The notes under the pieces were generated by a model, which was not told the DNA's origin, did not search any database, and saw only the letters and a list, made by a program, of their open reading frames with translations. Shown piece by piece: positions 18,257 to 27,172 of a DNA stretch of 52,914 bases. The position numbers and the translations under genes are program-made. The first letter of the stretch is position 1; every line of letters begins with the position of its first letter. This DNA comes from JAAYVZ01 sp035384965 (GTDB lineage: Bacteria > Acidobacteriota > Thermoanaerobaculia > Thermoanaerobaculales > Thermoanaerobaculaceae): contig DAOOJE010000028.1 of NCBI GenBank assembly GCA_035384965.1, positions 1 through 52,914 on the forward strand. Reading direction: 5' to 3'.

Positions 18257-20722
18257 TTGATCCGGAAACTCTTGCAGCAGCGAGCGTGGACCGCTGCCGG
18301 CCTGGCTCCTCGCCGACTCGTGCCGCTCTGGCTTGCAACCTGTGCCGTCGCCGTCGCCGCCTACCAGTCGCTGATTTTCGCGGTCCTCGACGGCGTACCG
18401 CTGTGGAGGTCCGGTCTTTCCCTTCCCTATTTCCTCCTCAACGTCGCAGTGGTCATGGCCCTCACCGCCCTCGCCCACGCCCTCGTCGGCCGCTGGCTGC
18501 TCGCCCAGGTGCTAGCCCATGGCATCATTGCGGTATTCATCTTCTTTCACATCGGCAAGATGCTCGCCATCAACCGGCCCCTCTACCTTACCGACCTCGC
18601 TTCTACATGGCAGGTCGTGTCGCTCCTGCCGGCGCTGGCACGCTCCGTGAGCGGCTTGTTCGCGGCCCTTGGGTTCGCTGTCCTGGCGCTCGGCGCCCTC
18701 GCCTGGCTCGCCATTAGGCACCCCGTTCGACGCGCCCGCGCTGGGGAGCGCGTGCTGGCCGGCACCCTGGCGGCACTCGTGCTCGCACCCGCAGTGGCCT
18801 GGACCCGGCTCGTGCCTCGCGGCTCGCGCGTCGACACGGCTCTCCGTGACCAGCTCTGGGGCGGACGTGACTTCTTCGTCCAGAAGGGTTTCGTGCTCGC
18901 CTGTCTGCTCCAGCTCGCGCTCGCGACGCCCTCGCCCCAGGTCTACGACGAGGCGTCCGTCGATGCCGCGCTCCGCCGCTCCGGCCTCACCTCCTCTCCC
19001 AGGCCGGAGCTGCCCGACCCGCTGCCAGATATCGTGCTGTATCTGGCCGAAGCGGTGTGGGATCCGACCGTGCTGCCGGTGAGCTTCGACCGTGACCCCA
19101 TGCCCAGCCTGCGCCGCCTGCTGGCCGGGCCGGTGGGTGGCGACGTGCGCGTGCCGGTGTTCGGGGGCCTCACGCCGCAAACCGAGTTCGAGGTTCTCAC
19201 CGGCCTGTCCACCGACTTCTTCCCGATGGGGACCGTGGTGTTCCAGCGCTACCTGCGCCAGCCGTTGCCCTCGATTGCCGCCTACCTCGCGAGCCTGGGC
19301 TACACGACGACCGCCGTGCACACCAACCACGGGTGGTTCTGGGACCGCGCCCGGGCGCTTCCTCTGCTCGGCTTCGAGCGCTTCGTCACCCTCCAGGACT
19401 TCGACCGTTGTCCGATGGCCGGCGCTTTCGTGTCCGATCTCGCGCTCGTCGACAAAGTGGTGAGCGAGTGCGAGGCGTCGGCCCCGTGCTTCGTTTTCGC
19501 AATCAGCATGGCGAGCCACGGGCCGTACGACCGTGCGCTCCCGCTCGACGCGCCGGTGCGCGTCACGGGCGGCCTGGCCGGAGCGTCGAGGGTCGCGCTG
19601 GAAGGGTACGCCACGGCCCTCGCCCATGCCGACCTGGCGGTCGGCCGGCTCGTCGACCGGTTTGCCTCGTGGCCCCGGCCCGTCGTGGTCGCGGTCTTCG
19701 GCGACCACCTGCCGCTGCTGGGTCCCGATTTTGCGGTCTACCGCGAGACCGGCTTCAGGCACTCTCCCCCCTCGGCCGAGGAGCACGAGCACATGCACAC
19801 GACTCCGGCGTTCATCTGGTCCAACCGACCCCTCCCTCCAGAGCGGCTGCACGGCCGCGCCAGCGCCTTCGGCGCCCGCGTGCTGCGAGCGGCCGGCCTG
19901 CCGCTGCCCCTGCCCCTGGCGTTCGCGGAGCACCTCGAAGCCGTCGCACCGACGCCGGCTGCGGTACCGCAGAGTGTGCGAGACGACTGGTGGCTCCTGC
20001 ACCACGACCTCGTCTTCGGGTCGCAGTTCACAGCCGCTCTCGACCCCCTCCTCACTTCCTGGCGCCAGCGCGCCCTGCTCGCGGCCACAGGCGAGACCGT
20101 CGCAGACACCGCAGCGCGAGTGGAGATCGAGGACTTCGCGCCGCGCTCGCTGCAGGTCGGCGAGGAGCACCTGCCGCAGCCGGACGGTTCCTCCGCCATG
20201 TGGGTGAAGTCACGGAACGCCTCGTCCCGGGCCCGGATCGTCCTCGACGGCGAGCCGCTCACCACCTTCGCCCGGCCGGACGGGATCCTCACCGCCACGA
20301 TCCCGACCCGCGTGCTCCGGTCGCCAGGCCGGTACTCGCTCCATATCGCCGACCCCCTCACCCGTTCGCGCAGCGCTGCCGTCGAGATGGAAATCGTCGA
20401 CCCCACGTCCGCCAACTCTCGTGCCGGCAAGGCACGGCTCATGGCCTGGGGTCCCGAGAGCGTGGAGGAAGGGGTCGACTTCAACCTGCAACCCGACGGC
20501 AGCTCGGCGTTCTGGTTCCGCCTCGAGAACCCCCCGGGTTCGGTGGCGGTCCGCCTCGACGGCGTAGAGATTCCCACCGCGACAGGCGAGGGCGGCATGG
20601 TTTCCGCCACCACGGCACCGCTGGCGCGAGGCTGGCACCGGCTCACTCTGGTCGAGGCGGCCACGGGCCGGCCCGTGGCCGAGGTCCGCGTAGACGTCCG
20701 CCCGCGTCCCGCCACCAGGTGA
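18257..20722 (+). CDS. LtaS/MdoB-like membrane sulfatase-fold transferase
   Basis: This 821-residue inner-membrane protein has about five or six N-terminal helices (residues 15-200) and a large sulfatase-fold (alkaline phosphatase superfamily) domain. The conserved GGLTPQTEFEVLTGL holds the likely nucleophile Thr306, and FGDHLPLLG holds metal ligands D483/H484. Enzymes of this group transfer phosphoglycerol or phosphoethanolamine to surface glycans. After about residue 610 there are two tandem β-sandwich-like domains sharing QPDGSSAxW. TTG at 18257 was chosen because AAAGGAGG lies 7 nt upstream; the frame opens at 18194. It ends the polysaccharide block and may decorate the polymer made by the upstream enzymes. 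The substituent is unknown. Confidence 0.75.
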   Translation: MIRKLLQQRAWTAAGLAPRRLVPLWLATCAVAVAAYQSLIFAVLDGVPLWRSGLSLPYFLLNVAVVMALTALAHALVGRWLLAQVLAHGIIAVFIFFHIGKMLAINRPLYLTDLASTWQVVSLLPALARSVSGLFAALGFAVLALGALAWLAIRHPVRRARAGERVLAGTLAALVLAPAVAWTRLVPRGSRVDTALRDQLWGGRDFFVQKGFVLACLLQLALATPSPQVYDEASVDAALRRSGLTSSPRPELPDPLPDIVLYLAEAVWDPTVLPVSFDRDPMPSLRRLLAGPVGGDVRVPVFGGLTPQTEFEVLTGLSTDFFPMGTVVFQRYLRQPLPSIAAYLASLGYTTTAVHTNHGWFWDRARALPLLGFERFVTLQDFDRCPMAGAFVSDLALVDKVVSECEASAPCFVFAISMASHGPYDRALPLDAPVRVTGGLAGASRVALEGYATALAHADLAVGRLVDRFASWPRPVVVAVFGDHLPLLGPDFAVYRETGFRHSPPSAEEHEHMHTTPAFIWSNRPLPPERLHGRASAFGARVLRAAGLPLPLPLAFAEHLEAVAPTPAAVPQSVRDDWWLLHHDLVFGSQFTAALDPLLTSWRQRALLAATGETVADTAARVEIEDFAPRSLQVGEEHLPQPDGSSAMWVKSRNASSRARIVLDGEPLTTFARPDGILTATIPTRVLRSPGRYSLHIADPLTRSRSAAVEMEIVDPTSANSRAGKARLMAWGPESVEEGVDFNLQPDGSSAFWFRLENPPGSVAVRLDGVEIPTATGEGGMVSATTAPLARGWHRLTLVEAATGRPVAEVRVDVRPRPATR

Positions 20723-20863
20723 CAGCCACAGCCCGGAGTTGCCGCCTTCGGGCCATCGCCTCGACTGGGCCGCGCGCCGTCGTGTGTCTCACGCCTGCCC
20801 GGGGCGCGCTCGCCTTTCGGCATCTCGTGGTAGCGTAGGCCCGCGCTCGGGGGGCGCGGAGAG

Positions 20864-23185
20864 TTGCAGGTTTCCCGGTTCGTGGACTCGTTGATGGCGC
20901 GGCTGCGCGGCAGCCGCGAGCAAGGCCCGGTCGGCGGCGAGGAGCGGGTCGTGCGGGTGGGGTGTCCGGCCCACAACTGCGGCGGGCGCTGCCTGCTGCT
21001 CGCCCACGTGCGGGATGGGCGAGTGGTGCGGCTGGACGCTGACGACCGGCCGGACGCCCTTGCGGCGCCGCAGCTCCGCGCCTGCGTACGGGGCCGCGCC
21101 TACCTGCGGCGGCAGTACCACCCCGACCGGCTCTTCCACCCGCTCCGGCGGGTCGGCAAGCGCGGCGAGGGGCAGTTCGAGCGCATCTCGTGGGACGAGG
21201 CGTGGGACCTGCTCGCCGCGGGCGTCACCCGGGTCCGCGAGCGGCACGGTCCCGGCGCGCTGTTCGTCCCCTACGGCACCGGCGCCTACAACCAGGTCAA
21301 CGGCCCGGCCACGGCGCGCCGCGTGCTGCACCTTTCGGGCGGCTGCCTCGGCCACTGGAACAGCTACTCGTGGGCGGCCATCAACGTCGCCACCCCGACG
21401 GTCTGGGGCACGCTCGTGACCGGCAACCAGCGCCAGGACTGGCTCAACTCGAAGCTCATCCTGATGTGGGGCTGGAACCCGGCCGAGATGCGCGACGGCA
21501 CCAACACTGACTTCTTCGTCAAGCTCGCCCGCGAGCGCGGCACCCGCACGATCTGCATCGACCCGCGGCACACCCTCACCGCCCAAGCGCTGGCCGACGA
21601 GTGGGTGCCGATCCGCCCCGGTACCGACGCGGCGCTCATGACCGCCATGGCCCACGTCATCGTCGCCGAGGGTCTGTACGACGCCGAACTCGTGCGCACC
21701 CACTGCGTGGGGTTCGACGCCTCGCAGATGCCGCCCGGGTGCGAGGACGAGGAGAGCTACGTCGACTACCTCTTCGGGCGGCGCGACGGGGTGCCCAAGA
21801 CGCCGGAGTGGGCCGAGCCGATCACCACCGTACCGCGCGATGTCATCGCCCGCCTCGCCCGCGAGTACGCCACCAGCAAGCCGGCCGTGCTGTACCAGGG
21901 GTACGGGATGCAGCGGCGCGCCTACGGCGAGCAGGTCGTGCGAGCCGGGTGCGTGCTGGCGGCGATCACCGGCAACTTCGGCATTCCGGGCGGGTGGGCC
22001 TCGGGGCTCGGGCTGCAGGCCCCCGATGGCGGCGCCCACTGGACCGTGTTTCCGCTCGGCGACAACCCCGTGAAGGCCTCGATCCCCGTGTTCCTGTGGT
22101 CGGAAGCGGTGCTGCGCGGCCCGGAGCTGACCGCCAGCGACGGTGTCAAGGGCGCCGAGCGGCTCGACGCTCCGATCCGCGGCATCTGGGCCGTGGCCTC
22201 CAACTGCCTCGTCAACCAGCACGCCAACGTCAACCGCTCGGCCGCGATCCTGGCCGACGAGGGGCTCGTCGAGCTGCTGGTCGTGCAGGACAACTTCCTG
22301 ACCCCGACGGCGCGCTTCGCCGACCTCGTGCTGCCGGCGTGCACGCAGTGGGAGACCTGGGGGGTGCAGGACGGCTGGAAGTACGGCGACGAGGTCATCC
22401 TGCTGCCCAAGCTCGTGGACCCTCCGGGGGAGTGCCTGTCCGACTACGCGATCGCCCGGGGGCTCGCTCGCCGGCTGGGGGTCGAGGCGGCGTACAGCGA
22501 AGACCGCGACGAGCGCGGCTGGGTCGAATGGTGCCTCGACGTCTGGCGGCGCACGCGCTTTCCGGACCTTCCGACCCTCGACGAGCTGGTCGCGGCCAAC
22601 GTCGGCGTGTGGGGGCGGCGGGTCGAGCGCCCGGCGGTGGCGTTCGAGGACTTCCGCCGCGACCCCCTGGCGCACCCGCTCGACACGCCCTCGGGCAAGA
22701 TCGAGATCTTTTCGAAGGCGCTCTTCGACCTGGGGCGCCCCGACGAGATCCCGGCCGTGCCCAAGTACATCGAGGAGTGGGAAAGCCCGTTCACCGAGAC
22801 CTCGCGCCGCCACCCCCTGCAGCTCATCGGCCACCACACCCTGCAGCGCGTGCACTCCTCCCACGCCAACAACGACTGGCTCGCCGAAGCCTTCCCCCAG
22901 CGGTTGTTCATCAACCCGCTCGACGCCGCCGCGCGCGGCCTCGAGGACGGCCAGCTCGCCCGCGTGTTCAACGAGCGTGGCGAGGTGCTGGCCCGCTGCC
23001 GGCTCACCGAGCGGATCATGCCGGGGGTCGTGGACCTGCCTCAAGGCGCGTGGTGGCTGCCCGACGAGCGCGGCCGCGACCGGGGCGGCTCGATCAACGT
23101 CCTCACCTCCGAGCGCTGGACCCCGCTCGCCAAGGGCTCCGCACAGCACACCGCCATGGTCCAGGTCGAGAAGGTCCTCGAATGA
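20864..23185 (+). CDS. dmsA: DMSO reductase-type molybdopterin oxidoreductase catalytic subunit
   Basis: This 773-residue bis-MGD molybdoenzyme is close to E. coli DmsA along its length. The FS0 cluster cysteines are C34, C39, C43 and C74; the E. coli first spacing is one residue shorter. Ser169 in HWNSYSWAA aligns with the serine that ligates molybdenum in DmsA. Other DmsA landmarks include WGWNPAEMR, EWVPIRPGTDAA, CLVNQHANVNR, PLDTPSGKIEI and INVLTSERWTPLAKG. Unlike E. coli DmsA it has no twin-arginine signal: the frame is closed by a TAG at 20831, and only about 33 residues precede the first cysteine. It may therefore work in the cytoplasm. Its stop overlaps the dmsB start. The substrate could be DMSO, an N-oxide or another oxyanion. 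Confidence 0.85.
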   Translation: MQVSRFVDSLMARLRGSREQGPVGGEERVVRVGCPAHNCGGRCLLLAHVRDGRVVRLDADDRPDALAAPQLRACVRGRAYLRRQYHPDRLFHPLRRVGKRGEGQFERISWDEAWDLLAAGVTRVRERHGPGALFVPYGTGAYNQVNGPATARRVLHLSGGCLGHWNSYSWAAINVATPTVWGTLVTGNQRQDWLNSKLILMWGWNPAEMRDGTNTDFFVKLARERGTRTICIDPRHTLTAQALADEWVPIRPGTDAALMTAMAHVIVAEGLYDAELVRTHCVGFDASQMPPGCEDEESYVDYLFGRRDGVPKTPEWAEPITTVPRDVIARLAREYATSKPAVLYQGYGMQRRAYGEQVVRAGCVLAAITGNFGIPGGWASGLGLQAPDGGAHWTVFPLGDNPVKASIPVFLWSEAVLRGPELTASDGVKGAERLDAPIRGIWAVASNCLVNQHANVNRSAAILADEGLVELLVVQDNFLTPTARFADLVLPACTQWETWGVQDGWKYGDEVILLPKLVDPPGECLSDYAIARGLARRLGVEAAYSEDRDERGWVEWCLDVWRRTRFPDLPTLDELVAANVGVWGRRVERPAVAFEDFRRDPLAHPLDTPSGKIEIFSKALFDLGRPDEIPAVPKYIEEWESPFTETSRRHPLQLIGHHTLQRVHSSHANNDWLAEAFPQRLFINPLDAAARGLEDGQLARVFNERGEVLARCRLTERIMPGVVDLPQGAWWLPDERGRDRGGSINVLTSERWTPLAKGSAQHTAMVQVEKVLE

Positions 23186-23799
23186 CGCGCCTCGGCTTCG
23201 GCGTCGACACCTCCGCCTGCACCGGGTGCAAGGCCTGCCAGGCCGCCTGCAAGGACCGCAACGGCCTGCCGGTAGGCGTGCTCTGGCGCCGCGTTTACGA
23301 GATCTCGGGCGGGAGCTGGCGGCGCGAGGGCGAGGCGTGGCGGCACGACGTCTGGGCGTACTCGCTGTCGGTGTCTTGCAACCACTGCGAGGAGCCGATC
23401 TGCCTCGAGGTCTGCCCCTCGAACGCCTACACCAAGCGGGACAACGGCATCGTGGCCCACGACCCGGCGCGCTGCCTGGGGTGCGGCAACTGCGCCTGGG
23501 CCTGCCCGTACGGGGCGCCCCAGCTCGACCCTGCCCGCGGGGTGATGACCAAGTGCAACCTTTGCGAGGAGGAGCTGGCGGCGGGGCGCGCGCCGGCGTG
23601 CGTCGCCGCCTGCCCGCTGCGCGTGCTCGAGGTGGGCGACCGCGAGGAGCTGGCGGCGCGCTTCGGACCGCCCGACATGGTTCCCCTTCCCGACCCCGGC
23701 CTCACCACCCCATCGCTGCGGCTGCGGGCGCACCCTCACGCCGGGCGGGCACGGGCCGAGGGCGGCCGTGTGCGCAACCGCGAGGAGGTCGGCGAGTGA
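23182..23799 (+). CDS. dmsB: DmsB-like four-cluster ferredoxin subunit
   Basis: This 205-residue electron-transfer subunit has four ferredoxin-type motifs: CTGCKACQAAC near residue 14, CNHCEEPICLEVC near 67, CLGCGNCAWAC near 99, and CNLCEEELAAGRAPACVAAC near 124, ending CP. These give the 16 ligands for four [4Fe-4S] clusters, as in DmsB. It carries electrons from the membrane subunit to the molybdopterin subunit. ATG overlaps the dmsA stop by 4 nt and its own stop overlaps the dmsC GTG, so the three subunits are coupled. Confidence 0.88.
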   Translation: MTRLGFGVDTSACTGCKACQAACKDRNGLPVGVLWRRVYEISGGSWRREGEAWRHDVWAYSLSVSCNHCEEPICLEVCPSNAYTKRDNGIVAHDPARCLGCGNCAWACPYGAPQLDPARGVMTKCNLCEEELAAGRAPACVAACPLRVLEVGDREELAARFGPPDMVPLPDPGLTTPSLRLRAHPHAGRARAEGGRVRNREEVGE

Positions 23800-24632
23800 A
23801 GAGCGACTGGTCCCTGGTCGGGTTCACCGTGCTGTCGCAAGCGGCGGTCGGGGCGAGCTGGGGACTGGCGGCGAGCTGGGCGCTGGTGGCGCGCCGGGCC
23901 GGCCACGAGGTTGCCGCTGCCGCCACTGCATGGGGCGCCGCCGTGCCAATCCTGGCCGCCGCCGCGATCGCCGTCTCGCTGCTACACCTCGAACGCCCGC
24001 TGCGCGCCTGGCGCGCCGTCGCCAACCTGCGCCGTTCCTGGCTTTCCCGCGAGGTGCTGGCCGCCAGTGCCTTTTGTGTTGCCGCGGCGACGCCCGTGGT
24101 CGCCCCCACGGCGTGGCGAGGGTGGCTCCTGCTGGCCGCTAGTCTCCTCGGCGCGCCGCTCCTGCTCGCCATGGCCCGCACCTATCAAATGCGCACCGTG
24201 CCGGCCTGGGACTCGTGGGCCACCGGTGCGTTCTTTGCGCAGTCGGCGCTGGCCACCGGCGGCGCCGTGACGGCGCTCGGAGTGGGGCTGTGCTCGCCGC
24301 ACGACCGGCCCGGCGCCGCGCTCGTCGGAGCGGCCGCCCTCGGCGCCGTGGCGCTCGCCGCCGGACCGCTCCTGCTCGCGCGCTGGCAGCGGGCGCTGGC
24401 CTGCGGTCCGGGCGCGGCCCGCGCCGCCGCCGAGCGCCTCGCCCACGCAGGCACGAGCGCCTCGGCCAGGTGGGTGGCGTCGCTGGCCGGCGCCGCCCTG
24501 CTGTTGCTGGCGCTGGCGTTGGAGTCACCGGCTCGCGGCGCCGCCCTCGCCACCGCCGCCGCGCTCGCCTTCGGCGCCGAACTCGCCGGCCGGGCATTGT
24601 TTTACCGCGCCCGCGTCCGCACCGGCCTGTAG
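23796..24632 (+). CDS. dmsC: DmsC-like membrane anchor subunit
   Basis: This 278-residue polytopic protein with about eight hydrophobic helices starts WSLVGFTVLSQAAVGASWG, the typical DmsC N-terminus, and has the LHLERPLRAWRA loop found in this family. It should anchor the complex and oxidise menaquinol. The GTG start overlaps the dmsB stop, with GAGGAGG upstream. The length is close to E. coli DmsC (287 residues). Confidence 0.85.
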   Translation: MKSDWSLVGFTVLSQAAVGASWGLAASWALVARRAGHEVAAAATAWGAAVPILAAAAIAVSLLHLERPLRAWRAVANLRRSWLSREVLAASAFCVAAATPVVAPTAWRGWLLLAASLLGAPLLLAMARTYQMRTVPAWDSWATGAFFAQSALATGGAVTALGVGLCSPHDRPGAALVGAAALGAVALAAGPLLLARWQRALACGPGAARAAAERLAHAGTSASARWVASLAGAALLLLALALESPARGAALATAAALAFGAELAGRALFYRARVRTGL

Positions 24633-24697
24633 CTCCCCGCCCGCAGCAACGAGCGCCGGCCTCACCCCCCTGCGCCACCCTGGAGGGCTGCCTGGCG

Positions 24698-25075
24698 ATG
24701 GTGAGGAGCACCGCCCCCGAGCCATGCGCCGAGGCGCTGGCGTACGGTTCGCAGCGGTGGCCGGACAGCGTGGAAGCGCACCGTGGGCTCGCATTTTGTC
24801 TGAGTCTGCTCGGGCGACACGCCGAGGCGCTCTCCGCCGCCAGGCGGTGCCTCGCCCCGAGCCCAGCCCACACACCCTGCCTCGGCTCGATGGGAACCAC
24901 CCTCTGGCATCTCGGCCGTCGCGCCGAGGGGCGGGAGTATCTGGAGAGGGTCGTCGCGGCCCAGATTGCGGAGGGATGATTCCCGCACGCCCTCAAGACG
25001 CTCGCCGAGATGGACATCGAGGAGGGCGACAGGGCAGCGGCGCGCCGACGCCTCGACCTGGCGTGGGGCTCGTGA
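24698..25075 (+). pseudogene. TPR-repeat gene interrupted by an in-frame TGA
   Basis: From the ATG at 24698 (GGAGGGC 9 nt upstream) the frame reads two TPR-like helix pairs (WPDSVEAHRGLAFCLSLLGR and GTTLWHLGRRAEGREYLER), then meets TGA at 24977-24979. The same frame continues sensibly beyond it (FPHALKTLAEMDIEEGDRAA, AARRRLDLAW) to a second TGA at 25073-25075. The protein character is the same on both sides, so this looks like a nonsense mutation or a base-calling error rather than two genes. The next frame follows at once with a GTGA overlap, so a longer TPR protein may have been broken at two points. Confidence 0.55.
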
Positions 25076-25560
25076 CGCAGGACGTCACGAAGGCGTCCCT
25101 CCACCGGGTCGAGGCCAAGCTGGCATTGCTCGGGGGCGATGGAGCGGCCGCCCCGGAGCACCTGCAAGCCGCGGAAGCGCTGCGGGGAGGGGCCGAGTAC
25201 CGCGTGGTGCAGGCCGTGGTGTTCGCGTGGCAGGATTCGACGGCCCAGGCCGCCCAGGTTCTTCGTGCCCTGCGCGGCAGCCCGCTCCTGGCTCGCTGGC
25301 AGTCGGTCGCCGACTGGCTCGGCTCGGTGTTGCATCGTACGGCGGCAACCCCGGCCCTGCGCGAGTGGGTCGCCGCCGATCCCGAGGACGAGCACAGGTG
25401 GCTGATCCTCGCGCTCCACCTGCACCTTTCCGGCGATGACACGGCCGCCGCCGCCGCGCTTGCCGATGGCCGGCACAAGGCCAGTCCCTATCTCCTGGAG
25501 CCACCCTGGAGCCTCGCCCAGAGCAGCGATCCCCAAACCTCCCGGGAAAACCCACGATGA
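25072..25560 (+). CDS. TPR-like hypothetical protein, possibly the C-terminal part of a broken gene
   Basis: This 162-residue protein begins at a GTG that overlaps the upstream TGA. It is rich in alanine and leucine with helix-turn-helix periodicity (ASLHRVEAKLALLGGDGA; WQSVADWLGSVL; HRWLILALHLHLSGDD), consistent with divergent TPR repeats. No catalytic motif, signal peptide or membrane helix is seen. It may be a separate coupled gene or the remaining part of the interrupted TPR gene just upstream; I favour the latter. Confidence 0.45.
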   Translation: MTQDVTKASLHRVEAKLALLGGDGAAAPEHLQAAEALRGGAEYRVVQAVVFAWQDSTAQAAQVLRALRGSPLLARWQSVADWLGSVLHRTAATPALREWVAADPEDEHRWLILALHLHLSGDDTAAAAALADGRHKASPYLLEPPWSLAQSSDPQTSRENPR

Positions 25561-25652
25561 GCCTCACGGTACTCGCTGCGGCTGCAGGCGGCAAGCGGGG
25601 CCGGCCCGGCTCCCCGGCCAGGCTACGGGCCAGAACGGCGGCCGGGCGAGGC

Positions 25653-25658
25653 TACACT
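25653..25658 (+). promoter_or_regulatory. -10 box giving a likely leaderless mutY transcript
   Basis: TACACT at 25653-25658 lies 7 nt before the mutY ATG, so transcription would begin at or near the start codon. No Shine-Dalgarno sequence is seen before that ATG. Confidence 0.4.
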
Positions 25659-25665
25659 GCGCGGG

Positions 25666-26724
25666 ATGGACGCTGCCCTCGCGACCGCGCTCGTGGGCTG
25701 GCACCGCGCCGAGCGGCGGGCGATGCCGTGGCGCACGCCGTTTCCGCGCCAGCCTTACCGGGTGCTGGTGGCCGAGGTGATGGCCCAGCAGACGCAAATC
25801 GACCGCGCGCTGCCGGTCTGGGAGCGCTTCATGGAGCGCTTCCCCTCGCTTCCGGCGCTCGCGGCGGCGTCCGAGACCGAGGTGCTCGAGCAGTGGTCAG
25901 GGCTCGGCTACTACCAACGCGCCCGGAGGCTGCACGCCGCGGCAAGGGCCATTCAGCGCCGCGGCGACTGGCCGCGGACCGCGGACGACCTCGCGGCACT
26001 GCCAGGGATCGGCCACTACACCGCGGCAGCGGTGGCGGCGTTTTGTTTCGGGGGCACCGAACCGCCGGTGGACGGCAACGTCGCTCGCGTGGCGGCACGG
26101 TTCGGCCGGTTGGCGCTGCCGCTCGGCTCGGCGGGGCTGCTTGCCGCCGGCCGGAAGCTCGCCGCGGCGTTGCACGCGGCTTCACCCACGCCCGAGGTGT
26201 TCGAGGCGCTCATGGAGCTGGGCGCCACGCTGTGCGCTCCGGCCGTGCCGCGCTGCCTGCTCTGCCCGCTGCGCCCCGGGTGCGAGGCGGCCCGCCGCGG
26301 CGACCAGGACCGCTATCCCCTGCCCCGACCCCAGCGCGCCGTCGAGCCCCACCGATGGGTGGCGCTCTGGCTCGCGCGAGAGGACGGGCGCGTGCTGGTG
26401 CGCGAGGTGCGCGGCCCGCTGCTCGACGGGCTCTGGCTGCCGCCGCTGCGCCCGCTCGGCCCGGACGAAGCCCCGCCCGCCGCCGCGGCGGAGCTCGCCG
26501 CCGCGCTGAACCTCCGAGGCACGCTGCGCGCCGCGCCCACGTGCTCCCACTCGATCACGCACCGGGCCATCACCGTGCATCCCTTCGTGGGCGCCTGGCG
26601 GCCAGGGGTTTCGGAACCCGTCCCCGACCAGCGCTGGACCGATCCGCTCCACCCCGACCTGCCCACCTCGTCGCTGCTGGCCAAGCTGGCCCGGGCCTGC
26701 CGGGCCGCGCCACCGGAGGTCTGA
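25666..26724 (+). CDS. mutY: A/G-specific adenine DNA glycosylase
   Basis: This 352-residue base-excision repair enzyme removes adenine mispaired with 8-oxoguanine or guanine. It has catalytic Glu37 in AEVMAQQTQ, the helix-hairpin-helix LPGIGHYTA (about 112-120), catalytic Asp136 in VDGNVAR, and the [4Fe-4S] ligands C190, C197, C200 and C206 with the MutY spacing C-x6-C-x2-C-x5-C. The C-terminal NUDIX-like domain, which reads 8-oxoG, starts at about residue 225 and keeps the HSITHRAITVHPF strand. The next gene, a NUDIX hydrolase, begins at the very next base, so the two form an operon, perhaps for oxidised-nucleotide defence. Confidence 0.92.
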   Translation: MDAALATALVGWHRAERRAMPWRTPFPRQPYRVLVAEVMAQQTQIDRALPVWERFMERFPSLPALAAASETEVLEQWSGLGYYQRARRLHAAARAIQRRGDWPRTADDLAALPGIGHYTAAAVAAFCFGGTEPPVDGNVARVAARFGRLALPLGSAGLLAAGRKLAAALHAASPTPEVFEALMELGATLCAPAVPRCLLCPLRPGCEAARRGDQDRYPLPRPQRAVEPHRWVALWLAREDGRVLVREVRGPLLDGLWLPPLRPLGPDEAPPAAAAELAAALNLRGTLRAAPTCSHSITHRAITVHPFVGAWRPGVSEPVPDQRWTDPLHPDLPTSSLLAKLARACRAAPPEV

Positions 26725-27129
26725 ATGCCGGCTCCCGTCACACCGAAGCTCACCGCCGACGCCCTCATCCTCGACCCGACCCGCGGCGTCGTGCTCATCC
26801 GCCGCGGCCGCGAGCCGTTCCGCGGGATGTGGGCGCTGCCGGGCGGGTTCGTGGAGGTCGGCGAGCCCGTGGAGGTGGCGTGCCGCCGCGAGGCACGAGA
26901 GGAGACCGGTCTCGAGGTCGAGCCGGTGCAGCTCCTGGGCGTCTACTCGGACCCGGCCCGCGACCCGCGCGGGCACACCGTGTCGGCGGTGTTCATCTGC
27001 CGGGTCGTGGGCGGCGAGCTGTGCGGCGCCGATGACGCCGCCGAGGCGCGGTGGTTTTCCGACCTGCGCGGTGTCGAGCTGGCGTTCGACCACGCGCGGG
27101 TGCTCTCCGACGCGGGCTTGAGGCCGTGA
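26725..27129 (+). CDS. NUDIX hydrolase
   Basis: This 134-residue NUDIX protein has the box running from GGFVEVGEPVEVACRREA to REETGLEVE (about residues 40-66), which matches Gx5Ex7REUxEExGU. Its start immediately follows the mutY stop. The length and the GMWALPGGFVE lead-in resemble ADP-ribose pyrophosphatase or MutT/NudG-type enzymes. Pairing with mutY suggests cleaning of oxidised nucleotides, though ADP-ribose or a nucleotide sugar is also possible. Confidence 0.82.
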   Translation: MPAPVTPKLTADALILDPTRGVVLIRRGREPFRGMWALPGGFVEVGEPVEVACRREAREETGLEVEPVQLLGVYSDPARDPRGHTVSAVFICRVVGGELCGADDAAEARWFSDLRGVELAFDHARVLSDAGLRP

Positions 27130-27172
27130 TCGGCAAAGACGGTCGGCTCCCGCCTCTCGACCGGGCTTTCGG

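Noticed and set aside
20864..20960. Hidden Tat signal on the molybdoenzyme
   Set aside because: The in-frame TAG at 20831 and the short N-terminus leave no room for an RR motif plus a hydrophobic stretch.
24977..24979. Selenocysteine at the in-frame TGA of the TPR gene
   Set aside because: The protein is a TPR-like scaffold with no redox motif, no SECIS-like hairpin follows the codon, and a second TGA and a frame change occur shortly after.
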